64,000 nt of DNA from Rhodothermus marinus (GTDB taxonomy: Bacteria > Bacteroidota > Rhodothermia > Rhodothermales > Rhodothermaceae): positions 425,501 through 489,500 of the forward strand of contig NZ_AP019797.1 of NCBI RefSeq assembly GCF_009936275.1. Direction: 5' to 3'. Below, one piece after another: positions 8,262 to 16,740 of this stretch. The notes beneath the pieces were generated by a model. That model was given only the letters and a program-made list of their open reading frames with translations. It was not told the origin of the DNA and made no database searches. The position numbers and the translations under genes are program-made. Position 1 is the stretch's first letter. Every line of letters starts with the position of its first letter.

Positions 8262-8357
8262 ATGCCTTGCGGACGGAAACGGAAACGGAAAAAGATCGCC
8301 ACGCACAAGCGGAAAAAGCGGCTTCGTAAGAACCGCCACAAGAAGAAGAAACGCTAA
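8262..8357 (+). CDS. AURKAIP1/COX24-type small ribosomal protein (bS22/mS38-like)
   Basis: A 31-residue, extremely basic peptide starting MPCGRKRKRKKIATHKRKK and ending in a lysine/arginine run. It matches the tiny AURKAIP1/COX24-domain proteins annotated in Bacteroidota, which correspond to the conserved C-terminal core of mitochondrial mS38 and mycobacterial bS22, proteins of the small ribosomal subunit. More than 60 percent of residues are Lys, Arg or His. It has its own intergenic space and terminator (8362-8399), so it is probably a single-gene unit. Confidence 0.8.
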   Translation: MPCGRKRKRKKIATHKRKKRLRKNRHKKKKR

Positions 8358-8361
8358 TAAG

Positions 8362-8399
8362 AAAAGCTGCGGTCGGGTTCCGACGTAGCTTTTCGTTTA
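8362..8399 (+). terminator. Intrinsic terminator of the small ribosomal protein gene
   Basis: AAAAGCT (8362-8368) pairs with AGCTTTT, and GTCGG pairs with CCGAC inside the same stem; T-rich sequence follows. It starts five bases after the stop codon. Confidence 0.7.
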
Positions 8400-8426
8400 T
8401 TTGAACACAGGCAACGCCAGATTGGA

Positions 8427-8756
8427 ATGAAAAAGACGTACACGACAGGCGAGGTGGTTCGCGCCGGACTACTGGGTGCGCTGCTGGGTGGGGTGGCTGG
8501 CTTTGTAGTAGGATTGCTGGTTGCTCCCGAGACGGGCGGACAGATGCGCCGCCGCCTCACCTATCAGCTGGAGCACCTGGGCGAACGGCTCCAGCGGCTG
8601 AGTGAGCAGCTCCTGCATCCGCCCAGGCCGGGTGAAGCGCGCCGCAGTGGCGAAGCCCTGGTGGCCAGTGCCCGCGCCGAGGCCGAAACCATCCGCCAGG
8701 ATATCGACGCGTTGCTGGGCGATCTGCGCCGTAAACGGACCTCCGCAAACTCCTGA
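8427..8756 (+). CDS. YtxH-domain membrane-associated protein
   Basis: A 109-residue protein with one glycine-rich transmembrane helix (about residues 12-32, AGLLGALLGGVAGFVVGLLV), then APETG and an amphipathic helical tail rich in Arg, Glu and Leu. This layout (GxxxG helix followed by LLxAPxSG) is that of the YtxH family of general-stress proteins, whose biochemical role is unknown. It is 29 bases upstream of yaaA and in the same orientation. Confidence 0.7.
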   Translation: MKKTYTTGEVVRAGLLGALLGGVAGFVVGLLVAPETGGQMRRRLTYQLEHLGERLQRLSEQLLHPPRPGEARRSGEALVASARAEAETIRQDIDALLGDLRRKRTSANS

Positions 8757-8785
8757 AGCCTGTACCGCCTGGCTTACCGGGATCC

Positions 8786-9598
8786 ATGCCTGAATTCGCC
8801 ATTCTGCTTCCTCCGGCCGAAGGCAAAAAACCCGGCGGCAATCCGCTGGCGCCCGACATGTTCGACTATCGCGCGTCGAACACGTTCAACTACTTCAGCG
8901 AGTTGAATCCGGAGCGCCGGCGGCTGATCGATGCGGTGCAGCAGGCCATTCAGGCCGGGGACGATCTGGAGAAAATCTTCGGAGTGAAGGGACCGGCGCT
9001 GGAAGAAGCCATTCAGGTCAACCTGGAAATCTACAAGGCGCCCCGTATGGCGGCGCTCGACCGCTACAGCCCCGGCGTGATGTACCAGGCGCTGGACTTC
9101 CCCGGATTGCCCACCGGCGCGCAGCGCCGCTTCCTGGAAAACACGATTATCTTCTCGGGCATGTTCGGGCTGCTCCGGCCCGACGATCTGATTCCGAACT
9201 ATCGCCTGCGCATGGACGCCGTGGTGCCCGGCATCGGCAAGGTGTCGCGCTACTGGCGTCCTTACATCAGCCCCATTCTCAACGAGCTGCTTAAAGACCG
9301 CTTCGTCTGGAATCTGCTTCCGGCCGCCCACCAGGAGGCCTGGGAAGACGCCCACACCTACCGCCAGATGGTAGAGATCAAGTTCTTTCAGGAAGAGGGA
9401 GGCCAGCGGCGGCCGGTTTCCCACGGCGTCAAACCGCTGCGCGGCCGTCTGGTCAACTTCATCGTACGCGAAGGACTTGAAGACATCGAGGGCCTGAAGG
9501 CCTGGCGGGATTCGGAAGGGTTCGTGCTGGACGAAGAGGCCAGCGAGTTCGACGAGGCCACCCGCCGGGCCGTGCTGGTGATGGTCAAGCGAGGCTGA
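8786..9598 (+). CDS. yaaA: YaaA family peroxide-stress protein
   Basis: A 270-residue cytosolic protein of the YaaA/DUF328 family, which in E. coli lowers free intracellular iron during peroxide stress and binds DNA. Family signatures: LLPPAEGKK at the N-terminus, FSGMFGLLRPDDLIPNYRLRM in the middle and YRQMVEIKFFQ near the C-terminal third. It lies between a YtxH-like gene and uridine kinase with 4-base spacing to the latter, suggesting translation-coupled expression of yaaA and udk. Confidence 0.85.
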   Translation: MPEFAILLPPAEGKKPGGNPLAPDMFDYRASNTFNYFSELNPERRRLIDAVQQAIQAGDDLEKIFGVKGPALEEAIQVNLEIYKAPRMAALDRYSPGVMYQALDFPGLPTGAQRRFLENTIIFSGMFGLLRPDDLIPNYRLRMDAVVPGIGKVSRYWRPYISPILNELLKDRFVWNLLPAAHQEAWEDAHTYRQMVEIKFFQEEGGQRRPVSHGVKPLRGRLVNFIVREGLEDIEGLKAWRDSEGFVLDEEASEFDEATRRAVLVMVKRG

Positions 9599-9602
9599 CA
9601 GG

Positions 9603-10241
9603 ATGAGGGGACGACCGGTGGTGATCGGCATCGCGGGGGGCTCGGGCTCCGGGAAAACCACAGTGCTGCGCCGCATCGTCGAAGCCTTCGGACCGGATCG
9701 GATTGCCGTTTTAGAGCACGACGCCTACTATCGCGACCTGAGCCATCTCCCCTTTGAGGCCCGCACGCAGGTCAACTTCGATCATCCCGACGCGCTGGAA
9801 ACGTCGTTGCTGCGCGCGCATCTCGAGGCGTTGCTGGCCGGACGGCCCGTCGAAAAGCCCGTTTACAACTTTACCACGCACACGCGTGAGCCCTACACGG
9901 TCCGCGTCGAGCCGCGCCCGGTCATCATCGTCGAGGGCATTCTCGTGCTGGCCGAGCCCGAGCTGCGGGAGCTCATGGACATCAAGCTCTACGTGGATGC
10001 GCCCGACGATGTGCGGCTGATCCGACGTATTCGGCGCGACCTGCAGGAGCGGGGGCGGAGCATCGAATCCATTCTGGAACAGTACGAGCGGACCGTGCGG
10101 CCCATGCACCTGGAGTTCGTCGAGCCCTCGAAGCGCCTGGCCGATGTGATCATCCCCGGCGGCGGGTACAACCAGGTGGCCATCGATATGGTGCTGGCCC
10201 GGATCGCCGCGCTGCTGGAGCAGCACGCCACGTCAGGGTAG
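9603..10241 (+). CDS. udk: Uridine kinase
   Basis: A 212-residue pyrimidine salvage enzyme that phosphorylates uridine and cytidine with ATP or GTP. The P-loop is GIAGGSGSGKTT at residues 9-20. LEHDAYYRDLSHLP contains the catalytic Asp, VNFDHPDALE and VYNFTTHTRE form the nucleoside pocket, and VEGILVLAEPELRELMD is the lid-proximal strand. Start four bases after yaaA. The 3' end overlaps the convergent coaX gene by nine bases. Confidence 0.93.
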   Translation: MRGRPVVIGIAGGSGSGKTTVLRRIVEAFGPDRIAVLEHDAYYRDLSHLPFEARTQVNFDHPDALETSLLRAHLEALLAGRPVEKPVYNFTTHTREPYTVRVEPRPVIIVEGILVLAEPELRELMDIKLYVDAPDDVRLIRRIRRDLQERGRSIESILEQYERTVRPMHLEFVEPSKRLADVIIPGGGYNQVAIDMVLARIAALLEQHATSG

Positions 10242-11006
10242 GCCGCGGTCCGGGTTGTGCTCCAGCAGGAGGTAAACGCCCCGGAGCACCAGATGGGGAT
10301 CGTGCACGTCGACCTGTTCGCTCAGGTGCGTCTGCAACAGCGAAGCCCAGCCGCCGCTGAGGATGACGAGGGGCGCAGTCGCAAGCGTTTCGGCTACCCG
10401 GCGCAACAGTCCCCGTGCGCTTTCCACGAAGCCGTAGAGCAGGCCGGCCTGAATGGCCGTGCGCGTGGAGCGTCCGACAGGTGAAGGCGGCCATTCGAGC
10501 GGCACTTCGGGAAGCTGCGCCGTGCCCCGGGCCAGGGCCTGTTGCATCAGCGAAGGACCGGGCGCAATCACGCCCCCCTGATAGCAGCCGTGTTCGTCGA
10601 TCACTTCGATCGTGAGCGCCGTGCCCGCCAGCAGGGCCAGTACGGGGCGTCGCTGCGGATGCCCGTAAAGCTCCCAGGCGGCGACGGCGGCCGCCAGTCG
10701 GTCGGTGCCCAGTGTGTGCGGGGTCTCGTAGGCCAGCGTGAAGGGCAGGTGCCAGTCCGGCCCGATCAGGGCCGGTCGCACGCCGGTTAGCTGCTGCACG
10801 ACTTCCTGCACGACGGGCGTGCGGGCAGGCACCACCGACGCCATGGCCGCCCGGGTTGGCCGGTAGTTGCGCAGGACGGCGGTCAGCTGCTCCTTCAGCC
10901 CGGCCGCGTCCGGCTCGGCCACGCGGAACGTATGCATCAGGCGACCCGCTTCGAACAGCCCGCCCTTCAGCGCACTGTTGCCCAGATCCAGTGCCAGCCA
11001 GCTCAT
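10233..11006 (-). CDS. coaX: Type III pantothenate kinase
   Basis: A 257-residue ASKHA-fold kinase for the first step of coenzyme A synthesis; the type III enzyme is insensitive to CoA feedback and needs a monovalent cation. Visible motifs: LDLGNSALKGG (phosphate loop), HTLGTDRLAA (catalytic Asp), ALLAGTALTIEVID (second phosphate/ATP loop) and GGVIAPG. The start codon overlaps the stop of the upstream lipoprotein gene (ATGA, 11003-11006), so translation is coupled. Confidence 0.92.
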   Translation of the reverse strand: MSWLALDLGNSALKGGLFEAGRLMHTFRVAEPDAAGLKEQLTAVLRNYRPTRAAMASVVPARTPVVQEVVQQLTGVRPALIGPDWHLPFTLAYETPHTLGTDRLAAAVAAWELYGHPQRRPVLALLAGTALTIEVIDEHGCYQGGVIAPGPSLMQQALARGTAQLPEVPLEWPPSPVGRSTRTAIQAGLLYGFVESARGLLRRVAETLATAPLVILSGGWASLLQTHLSEQVDVHDPHLVLRGVYLLLEHNPDRGLP

Positions 11007-11800
11007 CGGTCGTCAGGCTTCAGGGCCATCAGGTCCTCGAACGGATGTTGGCAGAAGGCCGGGAGGCGCGGAAGGCTGTCGGCTGGCGCCTGCGTGCCAT
11101 AAATGTAGCGCGTCTCCAGACAGAATCGATAGGGTGGGCGGCCGGGCGGATCGAGCTCCAGGAGCACCTGCTCCCGGAGCAGCCGACCGTCGTGCGGGTG
11201 CAGCCACACGCCCAGGAGGCGACGCTCCGAACCGAAGAGCGTCGCGTGTGCTTCCTGCAGACGGGCACCGACGAGCCGCCGGGCATCAAGGTAGAGCAGG
11301 CCCTGGAAGGCGTCCGGTCCTGTACGCTCCGGGTCGGCGGGCCGCACGTGCAGGCGGGCTACCCTTCGGCCGAAAAGCACCGTGTCGGGAAGCGACCGAA
11401 AGCGGTAGGCGTCGCGCTGGCGCGGCTGAAGAAACGGCAGCGGGTCGGGCCAGAGTGCCTGCGTAGCCGCCAGCGGCGTGCGTTCTGCACGGCTGATTGC
11501 ATGATCAAAAGAGCCGGTGGGGAACGTGCCGCTCCGGTCGACGCGAAGCCATTGCAATCCGGAATCGGGACGGTAAAGGCCCGTGCGTACCTCCCGACCC
11601 AGCAATTGGCCGCTGCTGTCCAGCACCACCAGCGTGCGGGTCAGGCGGAAAGTGTCCCGGGCCAACTGCTCGAAAGCCTGGCGGACGGTGGTAGCTTCCA
11701 GTTCGGCCCCCGGAGTTCGGGCAGCCGGCGGACCGGAAGCCGAAGGGCGGCAACTCAGGCTCAAAACACACAGGAAACCCACCCAGTAGAGGGAACGCAT
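11003..11800 (-). CDS. Hypothetical lipoprotein upstream of coaX
   Basis: A 265-residue protein with a lipoprotein signal peptide, MRSLYWVGFLCVLSLSC, lipobox cysteine at 17. The mature region is a mixture of beta strands (RTLVVLDSSGQLLGREV, YRFRSLPDTVLFGRRVARL, GLLYLDARRLVGARL) ending in FCQHPFEDLMALKPDDR; it may have a LolA/LolB-like outer-membrane beta fold, but I recognise no family with certainty. The frame stays open upstream to 12376, but that part overlaps the divergent phosphatase gene. Its stop overlaps the coaX start. Confidence 0.65.
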   Translation of the reverse strand: MRSLYWVGFLCVLSLSCRPSASGPPAARTPGAELEATTVRQAFEQLARDTFRLTRTLVVLDSSGQLLGREVRTGLYRPDSGLQWLRVDRSGTFPTGSFDHAISRAERTPLAATQALWPDPLPFLQPRQRDAYRFRSLPDTVLFGRRVARLHVRPADPERTGPDAFQGLLYLDARRLVGARLQEAHATLFGSERRLLGVWLHPHDGRLLREQVLLELDPPGRPPYRFCLETRYIYGTQAPADSLPRLPAFCQHPFEDLMALKPDDR

Positions 11801-11863
11801 ACATGCCAGGGGTTTAGAAGGCGAAGCGCCGAAAGAACGACCAGAGCAGACGATTGGCTCCGC

Positions 11864-12682
11864 ATGATGGATGCCCACACGCTTTACGAAGAGGCCCGTG
11901 AGGTGGCGGCCCGGCTGGCCCGCGAGGCCGGACAGATCGTTCGCTACTATGCCGGTCGGGTGACCGTCCGCGAAAAAGGCTACAACGAGCTGGTCACGCA
12001 GGCCGACGAAGAAGTACAGCGCTTTCTGATCGAGCAGATCCGCCGGCATTTCCCCGAGCATGCGATTCTGGCTGAAGAGAATCTGTCCGATATGCAGGAC
12101 GGCAGGGAAGGTGCGTCGTTTCGATGGATCATCGATCCGATCGACGGCACGACGAACTTCACGCATGGCGTGCCGCCCTACGGCATCAGCCTGGCGCTTC
12201 AACATGAAGGCCGGACGGTCGTCGGGGTCGTCTACGACGTGCCCCACGACGAGCTGTTCACTGCGGTGCGAGGCGGCGGGCTGTACGTCAACGGGGTGCG
12301 CGCCCGGGTCAGCCAGACCGAAACGCTCCGGGAGGCGCTCATCACGACAGGCTTTCCCTACCGGGAAGTCGTGCATCTGGAAGAATATCTGGAGGCGCTC
12401 GGGCGTGTGATTCGAGCGACGCGAGGGGTGCGTCGGCCGGGCGCGGCTTCGGTCGATCTAGCCTGGGTGGCCTGCGGACGCTTCGACGGATTCTTCGAGA
12501 CGGGCCTGAGCCCCTGGGATGTGGCGGCCGGCATCCTGCTGGTCGAAGAAGGCGGAGGACGGGTGACGGACTTTCACGGGCGGCCCGATCCGATCTTTGC
12601 CCGCCAGATGCTGGCCACGAACGGGCGCATCCACGAGGCGCTCTGCGAGCTGGTCGCGCCGCTGCACCACGTCTACGCCTGA
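11864..12682 (+). CDS. Inositol monophosphatase family protein
   Basis: A 272-residue Mg-dependent, Li-sensitive-type phosphatase (SuhB/IMPase fold) removing phosphate from myo-inositol phosphates or related sugar or nucleotide phosphates. Metal ligands: AEEN (Glu), DPIDGTTNF (Asp, Asp, Thr) and SPWDVAAG (Asp). R. marinus makes inositol-containing and compatible solutes, so an inositol substrate is plausible, but this is inference. ATG 11864 or 11867 may start translation. Confidence 0.88.
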   Translation: MMDAHTLYEEAREVAARLAREAGQIVRYYAGRVTVREKGYNELVTQADEEVQRFLIEQIRRHFPEHAILAEENLSDMQDGREGASFRWIIDPIDGTTNFTHGVPPYGISLALQHEGRTVVGVVYDVPHDELFTAVRGGGLYVNGVRARVSQTETLREALITTGFPYREVVHLEEYLEALGRVIRATRGVRRPGAASVDLAWVACGRFDGFFETGLSPWDVAAGILLVEEGGGRVTDFHGRPDPIFARQMLATNGRIHEALCELVAPLHHVYA

Positions 12683-12693
12683 GTGGCGCCGAC

Positions 12694-12725
12694 TTTTCTT
12701 CGAGGGCTGCGCCGTGCTATCTTCG
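12694..12725 (+). promoter_or_regulatory. Candidate promoter of fabI
   Basis: TTTT, a 20-base spacer, then TATCTTCG resembles the Bacteroidota -33/-7 promoter (TTTG, about 20 bases, TAnnTTTG) with two mismatches. It sits 34 bases before the fabI ATG in the short gap after the phosphatase gene. Confidence 0.4.
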
Positions 12726-12758
12726 AGCATTCCTGTCCACAAAACGCAAGGAAGTCCT

Positions 12759-13610
12759 ATGGCGGAAAAAAGCTATGGTCTGCTGGAAGGCAAAAAAGGC
12801 GTCATCTTCGGGGCGCTCAACGAGCAGAGCATTGCCTGGGCGATTGCCGAGGCGGTGCATCGCGAAGGAGGACGCTTCATTCTGTCGAACGCACCGGTAG
12901 CTAAACGGCTGGGCACGCTGGAAAAACTGGCCGAAAAGACCGATAGTCCGATCATCTGGGCCGACGCCACGAACAACGACGACCTGATGGCGCTTTTCCA
13001 GCAGGCGCGGGAAACATTCGGGCCGTTGGATTTCATCGTCCACTCGATCGGCATGGGGCTCAACATCCGGAAGAATCGCCCCTATGAAGACCTGAACTAC
13101 GACTGGTACATCAAGACACTTGACATTTCCGCCATCAGCCTGCACCGGATCATTCACTGCGCCCTCAAGCAGGAGGCGCTGGCCGACGGCGCGTCGATCG
13201 TGACGCTGAGCTATATCGGCGCGCAGCGCACCTTCTCGAAGTATTCGGAGATGGGTGATGCCAAGGCGCTGCTCGAAAGCATCGTGCGCTCGTGGGGCTA
13301 CCGGCTGGGCAAGCGGCGCATTCGGATCAATGCGATCTCGCAGAGTCCCACGCCCACCACGGCCGGCTCGGGCATCGAAGGGTTCGACGCGATGTATGAA
13401 TTCGCGCAGCGGGTGGCGCCGCTCGGGAACGCCGATGCGAAGAGCTGTGCCGACTACACGGTCACGTTGCTGAGCGACCTGACCCGCATGGTGACCATGC
13501 AGACGCTGTACCATGACGGTGGCTTCAGCAGCATGGGCATCTCGGACGAGCTGATCGAGACGCTGGCGGAAGCGCTGGGCGTGAAGCAGTCGAACGAAGC
13601 CGGATCGTGA
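12759..13610 (+). CDS. fabI: Enoyl-[acyl-carrier-protein] reductase (NADH)
   Basis: A 283-residue short-chain dehydrogenase of the FabI type that performs the last reduction of each fatty-acid elongation round. Features: GKKGVIFGALNEQSIAW (NAD loop of the atypical SDR form), HSIGMG, SYIGAQ then KYSEMGDAKALLES with the Tyr-X6-Lys dyad, and RINAISQSPTPT. Start ATG 12759 has AAGGAAG at 12748-12754. The stop overlaps the start of the next gene. Confidence 0.93.
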   Translation: MAEKSYGLLEGKKGVIFGALNEQSIAWAIAEAVHREGGRFILSNAPVAKRLGTLEKLAEKTDSPIIWADATNNDDLMALFQQARETFGPLDFIVHSIGMGLNIRKNRPYEDLNYDWYIKTLDISAISLHRIIHCALKQEALADGASIVTLSYIGAQRTFSKYSEMGDAKALLESIVRSWGYRLGKRRIRINAISQSPTPTTAGSGIEGFDAMYEFAQRVAPLGNADAKSCADYTVTLLSDLTRMVTMQTLYHDGGFSSMGISDELIETLAEALGVKQSNEAGS

Positions 13611-15166
13611 CCAACCACGCGCACAGGGGACGGACGCGCCCCGGCAGATGGGGCGCCTGGCTGGTGATTTTGCTGTGGGTCGGGTGCAGCGCACCGAAGC
13701 GTCCGGCCTACCTGCCGCCGGTCGGGATCGATGTGCGGCACTACGACGTGGCGCTCCGGCTGGACCCGGAAAAGCGGCGTCTGGAGGGACAGGTAACGCT
13801 GGAGGTGCGCCGCACGCAGGCGGCCACGGAGCTACCCCTGTGCTTCGGGACGCTGGTAGTCGATTCGGTCCGAGTGGGCGGACGCGCCGTGGCGCCCGTT
13901 CGTCGTGGGCAGCGTCTGATCGTCCCGCTGAACGGGGAGCTGCAGACCCAGGTCACGCTTGCCTATCACGGCACGCCGTCCGAAGGCCTCTATGAGGCCA
14001 CTTATCTGGGCCAGCGCGTCGTGTTCACCGATTCCTGGCCCTACCGGGGATGCGGGTGGCTCCCGGCCGTCCACCACCCGTCGGATCCGGCCACGCTGGC
14101 GCTGACGCTCACCGTGCCGCGTGGCTATCAGGCGGCCGGCAGCGGCCGACTGGTGCGCATCGACACGCTCGACGATGCGGTGCGCTTCCGCTGGCAGCTC
14201 GACGCCACGGCCCCCACCTACAGCTTCGCGTTCGCCGTGGCCGACTATGTGCGAACCGATTCCGTCGCCGACGATACGATTCCGATTCATTACTACCTGC
14301 TTCCGTCCGATCGCGATCGGGTCTATCGCCTGCGCCGCACGCCCGATGCACTGCACTGGCTGAGCCGCTGGCTGGGGCCTTACCCGTACCGGAGCTATGC
14401 CGTCGTGCAGGTGCCGATCGACTATGCCGGCATGGAGAACGCTTCGGCGCCCTTTTTGCGGGCCGATCTGTTCGACATGGGCGATGTGGAGGGCGTGCAG
14501 GTGCACGAACTGGTGCATCAGTGGTTCGGCAACCGGGTCTCGATCGCGGGATGGCGCGATCTGTGGCTTTCGGAGGGCACGGCCACGTATCTGACCACGA
14601 TGTTTTATGAGGTGTACGACGGCCTCGAAGCGGCCCGCCGGCAGTGGGTGGACATGGCCCGGCTGACGCCCGAGGCGCTTCGGCTGCACGGCGCGCTGGT
14701 GCCCGGCCGCTACGTGGATCCGGAGGCGCATCTGACCTGGGTACCCTACCGCAAGGGCGCCTGTGTGTTGCACCTGCTCCGGTTGAAGCTGGGCGACGCG
14801 ACGTTCCGGCGGGCGCTGCAGACCGTCTACCGGCGTTTTGCCGGCAAGCCGCTTTCCACCGAGGGCTTCAAGGCCGTGCTCGAAGAGGTCAGCGGCCGGG
14901 ATCTGGACGCCCTGTTCGACTACTGGGTCTACGGCGATCGCCTGCCCGAACTCCGGGTTTACTGGGAGGCCGCGCAGCGCCGTCTGACCTGGCGCGTCGT
15001 GGGTGATGAGGGGACGCTGCAGGACGTCCCCTTCCAGCTGGCCGTCCAGCAGGGCGCGCGAGTCCGGTACGTCGATGCCCGGGCCAGCGCGCTGCAATTG
15101 CCGGAGGCTACCGAACGGCCCGAGGTGCATCCAGTGGGCATTCTGATGAAAGTCGTCTATCCCTGA
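13607..15166 (+). CDS. M1 family metallopeptidase, lipoprotein
   Basis: A 519-residue zinc aminopeptidase-like protein, probably anchored as a lipoprotein (hydrophobic stretch AWLVILLWVGC, lipobox Cys at residue 27). Active site: YAGMENASAPF (GxMEN exopeptidase motif), HELVHQW (HExxH) and, 18 residues on, the Glu of LWLSEGTATY. The N-terminal beta domain (residues about 38-210) is M1-like. It starts at GTG 13607 overlapping the fabI stop, hence coupled. Likely degrades peptides outside the cytoplasm. Confidence 0.88.
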   Translation: MTNHAHRGRTRPGRWGAWLVILLWVGCSAPKRPAYLPPVGIDVRHYDVALRLDPEKRRLEGQVTLEVRRTQAATELPLCFGTLVVDSVRVGGRAVAPVRRGQRLIVPLNGELQTQVTLAYHGTPSEGLYEATYLGQRVVFTDSWPYRGCGWLPAVHHPSDPATLALTLTVPRGYQAAGSGRLVRIDTLDDAVRFRWQLDATAPTYSFAFAVADYVRTDSVADDTIPIHYYLLPSDRDRVYRLRRTPDALHWLSRWLGPYPYRSYAVVQVPIDYAGMENASAPFLRADLFDMGDVEGVQVHELVHQWFGNRVSIAGWRDLWLSEGTATYLTTMFYEVYDGLEAARRQWVDMARLTPEALRLHGALVPGRYVDPEAHLTWVPYRKGACVLHLLRLKLGDATFRRALQTVYRRFAGKPLSTEGFKAVLEEVSGRDLDALFDYWVYGDRLPELRVYWEAAQRRLTWRVVGDEGTLQDVPFQLAVQQGARVRYVDARASALQLPEATERPEVHPVGILMKVVYP

Positions 15167-15182
15167 ACTGAAAACACGCGCT

Positions 15183-15956
15183 ATGATCCGGCTGTTCGTT
15201 TCCGACATCGATGGCTGTCTGGCCGAGCCCTATCGGCCGTTTGCCCTGGATCGGTTTCAGGAGCTGGCCCGGCAGGCACGTCTGGCTGGACGGCCCGGCG
15301 ATCACCCCGTGCTTCCGGCGTTCTCGATCTGCTCCGGCCGGCCCTATCCGTATGTGGAGGCCGTAACGCAGGCGCTGGGGCTGCAGGTGCCCGTGCTGTT
15401 CGAGGCAGGCGCCGGGATGTTCGATCCGCGCGAGGTGGTCGTCCACTGGCATCCGGCCTTCACCGACGAACTGGCCGAGCAGGTCGAAGCGCTGCGTCGC
15501 TGGATGGTCGAACGCTGCATTCCGGGCACGTCGCTCATGCTCGACATCGGCAAGCGCACACAGGCCGGCATGGTCAGCCCCGACACCGAGGAGATTCTGC
15601 GCTTCGTGCCGATCGTCGAAGAGTACGTCGCCGCGCATTTTCCGGCCTTCCATGTGTTTCACACGCATATCTCCATCGACGTCGTGCCGCGTGGTTTTAC
15701 CAAGCGGGAAGGCCTGCAATGGCTCATGGAAACGCTGGGACTCGAAGCGGACGAGGTGTCGTACATCGGCGACTCGAACGGCGATCTGGGGGCGCTGGCG
15801 CTGGTCGGCTACGCGTTTGCGCCGGCCAATGCCGCCGAGTCGGTGCGCCAGCAGGTGCCCTACGTGATGGATGCGCCCGACATCGAAGGCGTGCTGGCGG
15901 CCTATCGCTGGTGCGTCGCCCACAACGAGGCGTGCCGAAAGGCCGTGGCTCCGTAG
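15183..15956 (+). CDS. HAD family hydrolase (Cof/sugar-phosphatase type)
   Basis: A 257-residue HAD phosphatase with a type IIB cap. Motif I is FVSDIDGCL (nucleophile and acid Asp), motif II the Ser of SICSGRP, motif III Lys in FTKREGL, motif IV GDSNGDLGAL. This set is typical of sugar-phosphate and mannosyl-phosphoglycerate phosphatases; the exact substrate is unknown. It follows the M1 peptidase gene by 16 bases. Confidence 0.8.
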   Translation: MIRLFVSDIDGCLAEPYRPFALDRFQELARQARLAGRPGDHPVLPAFSICSGRPYPYVEAVTQALGLQVPVLFEAGAGMFDPREVVVHWHPAFTDELAEQVEALRRWMVERCIPGTSLMLDIGKRTQAGMVSPDTEEILRFVPIVEEYVAAHFPAFHVFHTHISIDVVPRGFTKREGLQWLMETLGLEADEVSYIGDSNGDLGALALVGYAFAPANAAESVRQQVPYVMDAPDIEGVLAAYRWCVAHNEACRKAVAP

Positions 15957-16009
15957 CATGTTGGCCCGCTTTGCCTTAATTTTAAAACCCACGTTAACCT
16001 GACGCGGCC

Positions 16010-16735
16010 ATGATGGGCATCTGGCTCGGTATGCTGCTGGCGTTGAACCTGCGGGCGATAGCGCCCGACTCCGCCCTGACGCTCTACTACGTGGCGGCCG
16101 AGCAGACGCTGCTGCACGCGCAGCCCGGCGAGGGCGCCTACCTGATGTTGCATCGGCGCGAGCCGGTGCACGTGCTCGATCGGGTCGGTCTCTGGTGGCG
16201 CGTGCGCACGCAGGACGGTGCCGAAGGGTACGTGGTGGCGCACGATCTGTCGAACGTCTGGCTCCGGGTCTCCAAGCGCCAGCGACGTCTGTTCGTATAC
16301 CGGGGCACGCGGCTGGTGCGGAGCTTTCCCGTGGATCTGGGTACGAACCCGTTTTCCGACAAAACGCGACGGGGTAGTGTGGCCAGTCCAGACGACTGGC
16401 GCACGCCAGAAGGCGTCTTCTACGTGGCGGCCAAGAATGCCCGGAGCCAGTATTACAGGGCGCTCGTGCTGAACTACCCGACGGCCGACGACGCGCTGCG
16501 CGGCCTGCGTGAAGGGCTGATCAGCGAGGCCGAATATCGGGCCATCGTTGAGGCCGAGGCGCACTTTCGCATGCCGCCGATGAACACGGCGCTGGGCGGC
16601 TGGATCGAAATTCACGGCGACGGCACCGGCCAGCAGGTGACCTGGACCCAGGGGTGCGTGGCGCTCCGCAACGAGGACCTGGATGCCATCTGGCCGCTTG
16701 TGGTGGTGGGCACACCCGTACTGATCGAACCCTGA
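16010..16735 (+). CDS. L,D-transpeptidase with N-terminal SH3-like domain
   Basis: A 241-residue exported enzyme: a short hydrophobic N-terminus (signal peptide or anchor), an SH3-like domain at about residues 25-85 (TLLHAQPGEGAYLM to GAEGYVVAHDLSNVW), then a YkuD domain. The catalytic segment has IEIHGDG and, further on, TWTQGCVALRNEDL with the nucleophile Cys; Gln replaces the usual His just before Gly-Cys. It should form or edit 3-3 peptidoglycan crosslinks, or attach proteins to peptidoglycan. Confidence 0.82.
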   Translation: MMGIWLGMLLALNLRAIAPDSALTLYYVAAEQTLLHAQPGEGAYLMLHRREPVHVLDRVGLWWRVRTQDGAEGYVVAHDLSNVWLRVSKRQRRLFVYRGTRLVRSFPVDLGTNPFSDKTRRGSVASPDDWRTPEGVFYVAAKNARSQYYRALVLNYPTADDALRGLREGLISEAEYRAIVEAEAHFRMPPMNTALGGWIEIHGDGTGQQVTWTQGCVALRNEDLDAIWPLVVVGTPVLIEP

Positions 16736-16740
16736 GCGGC

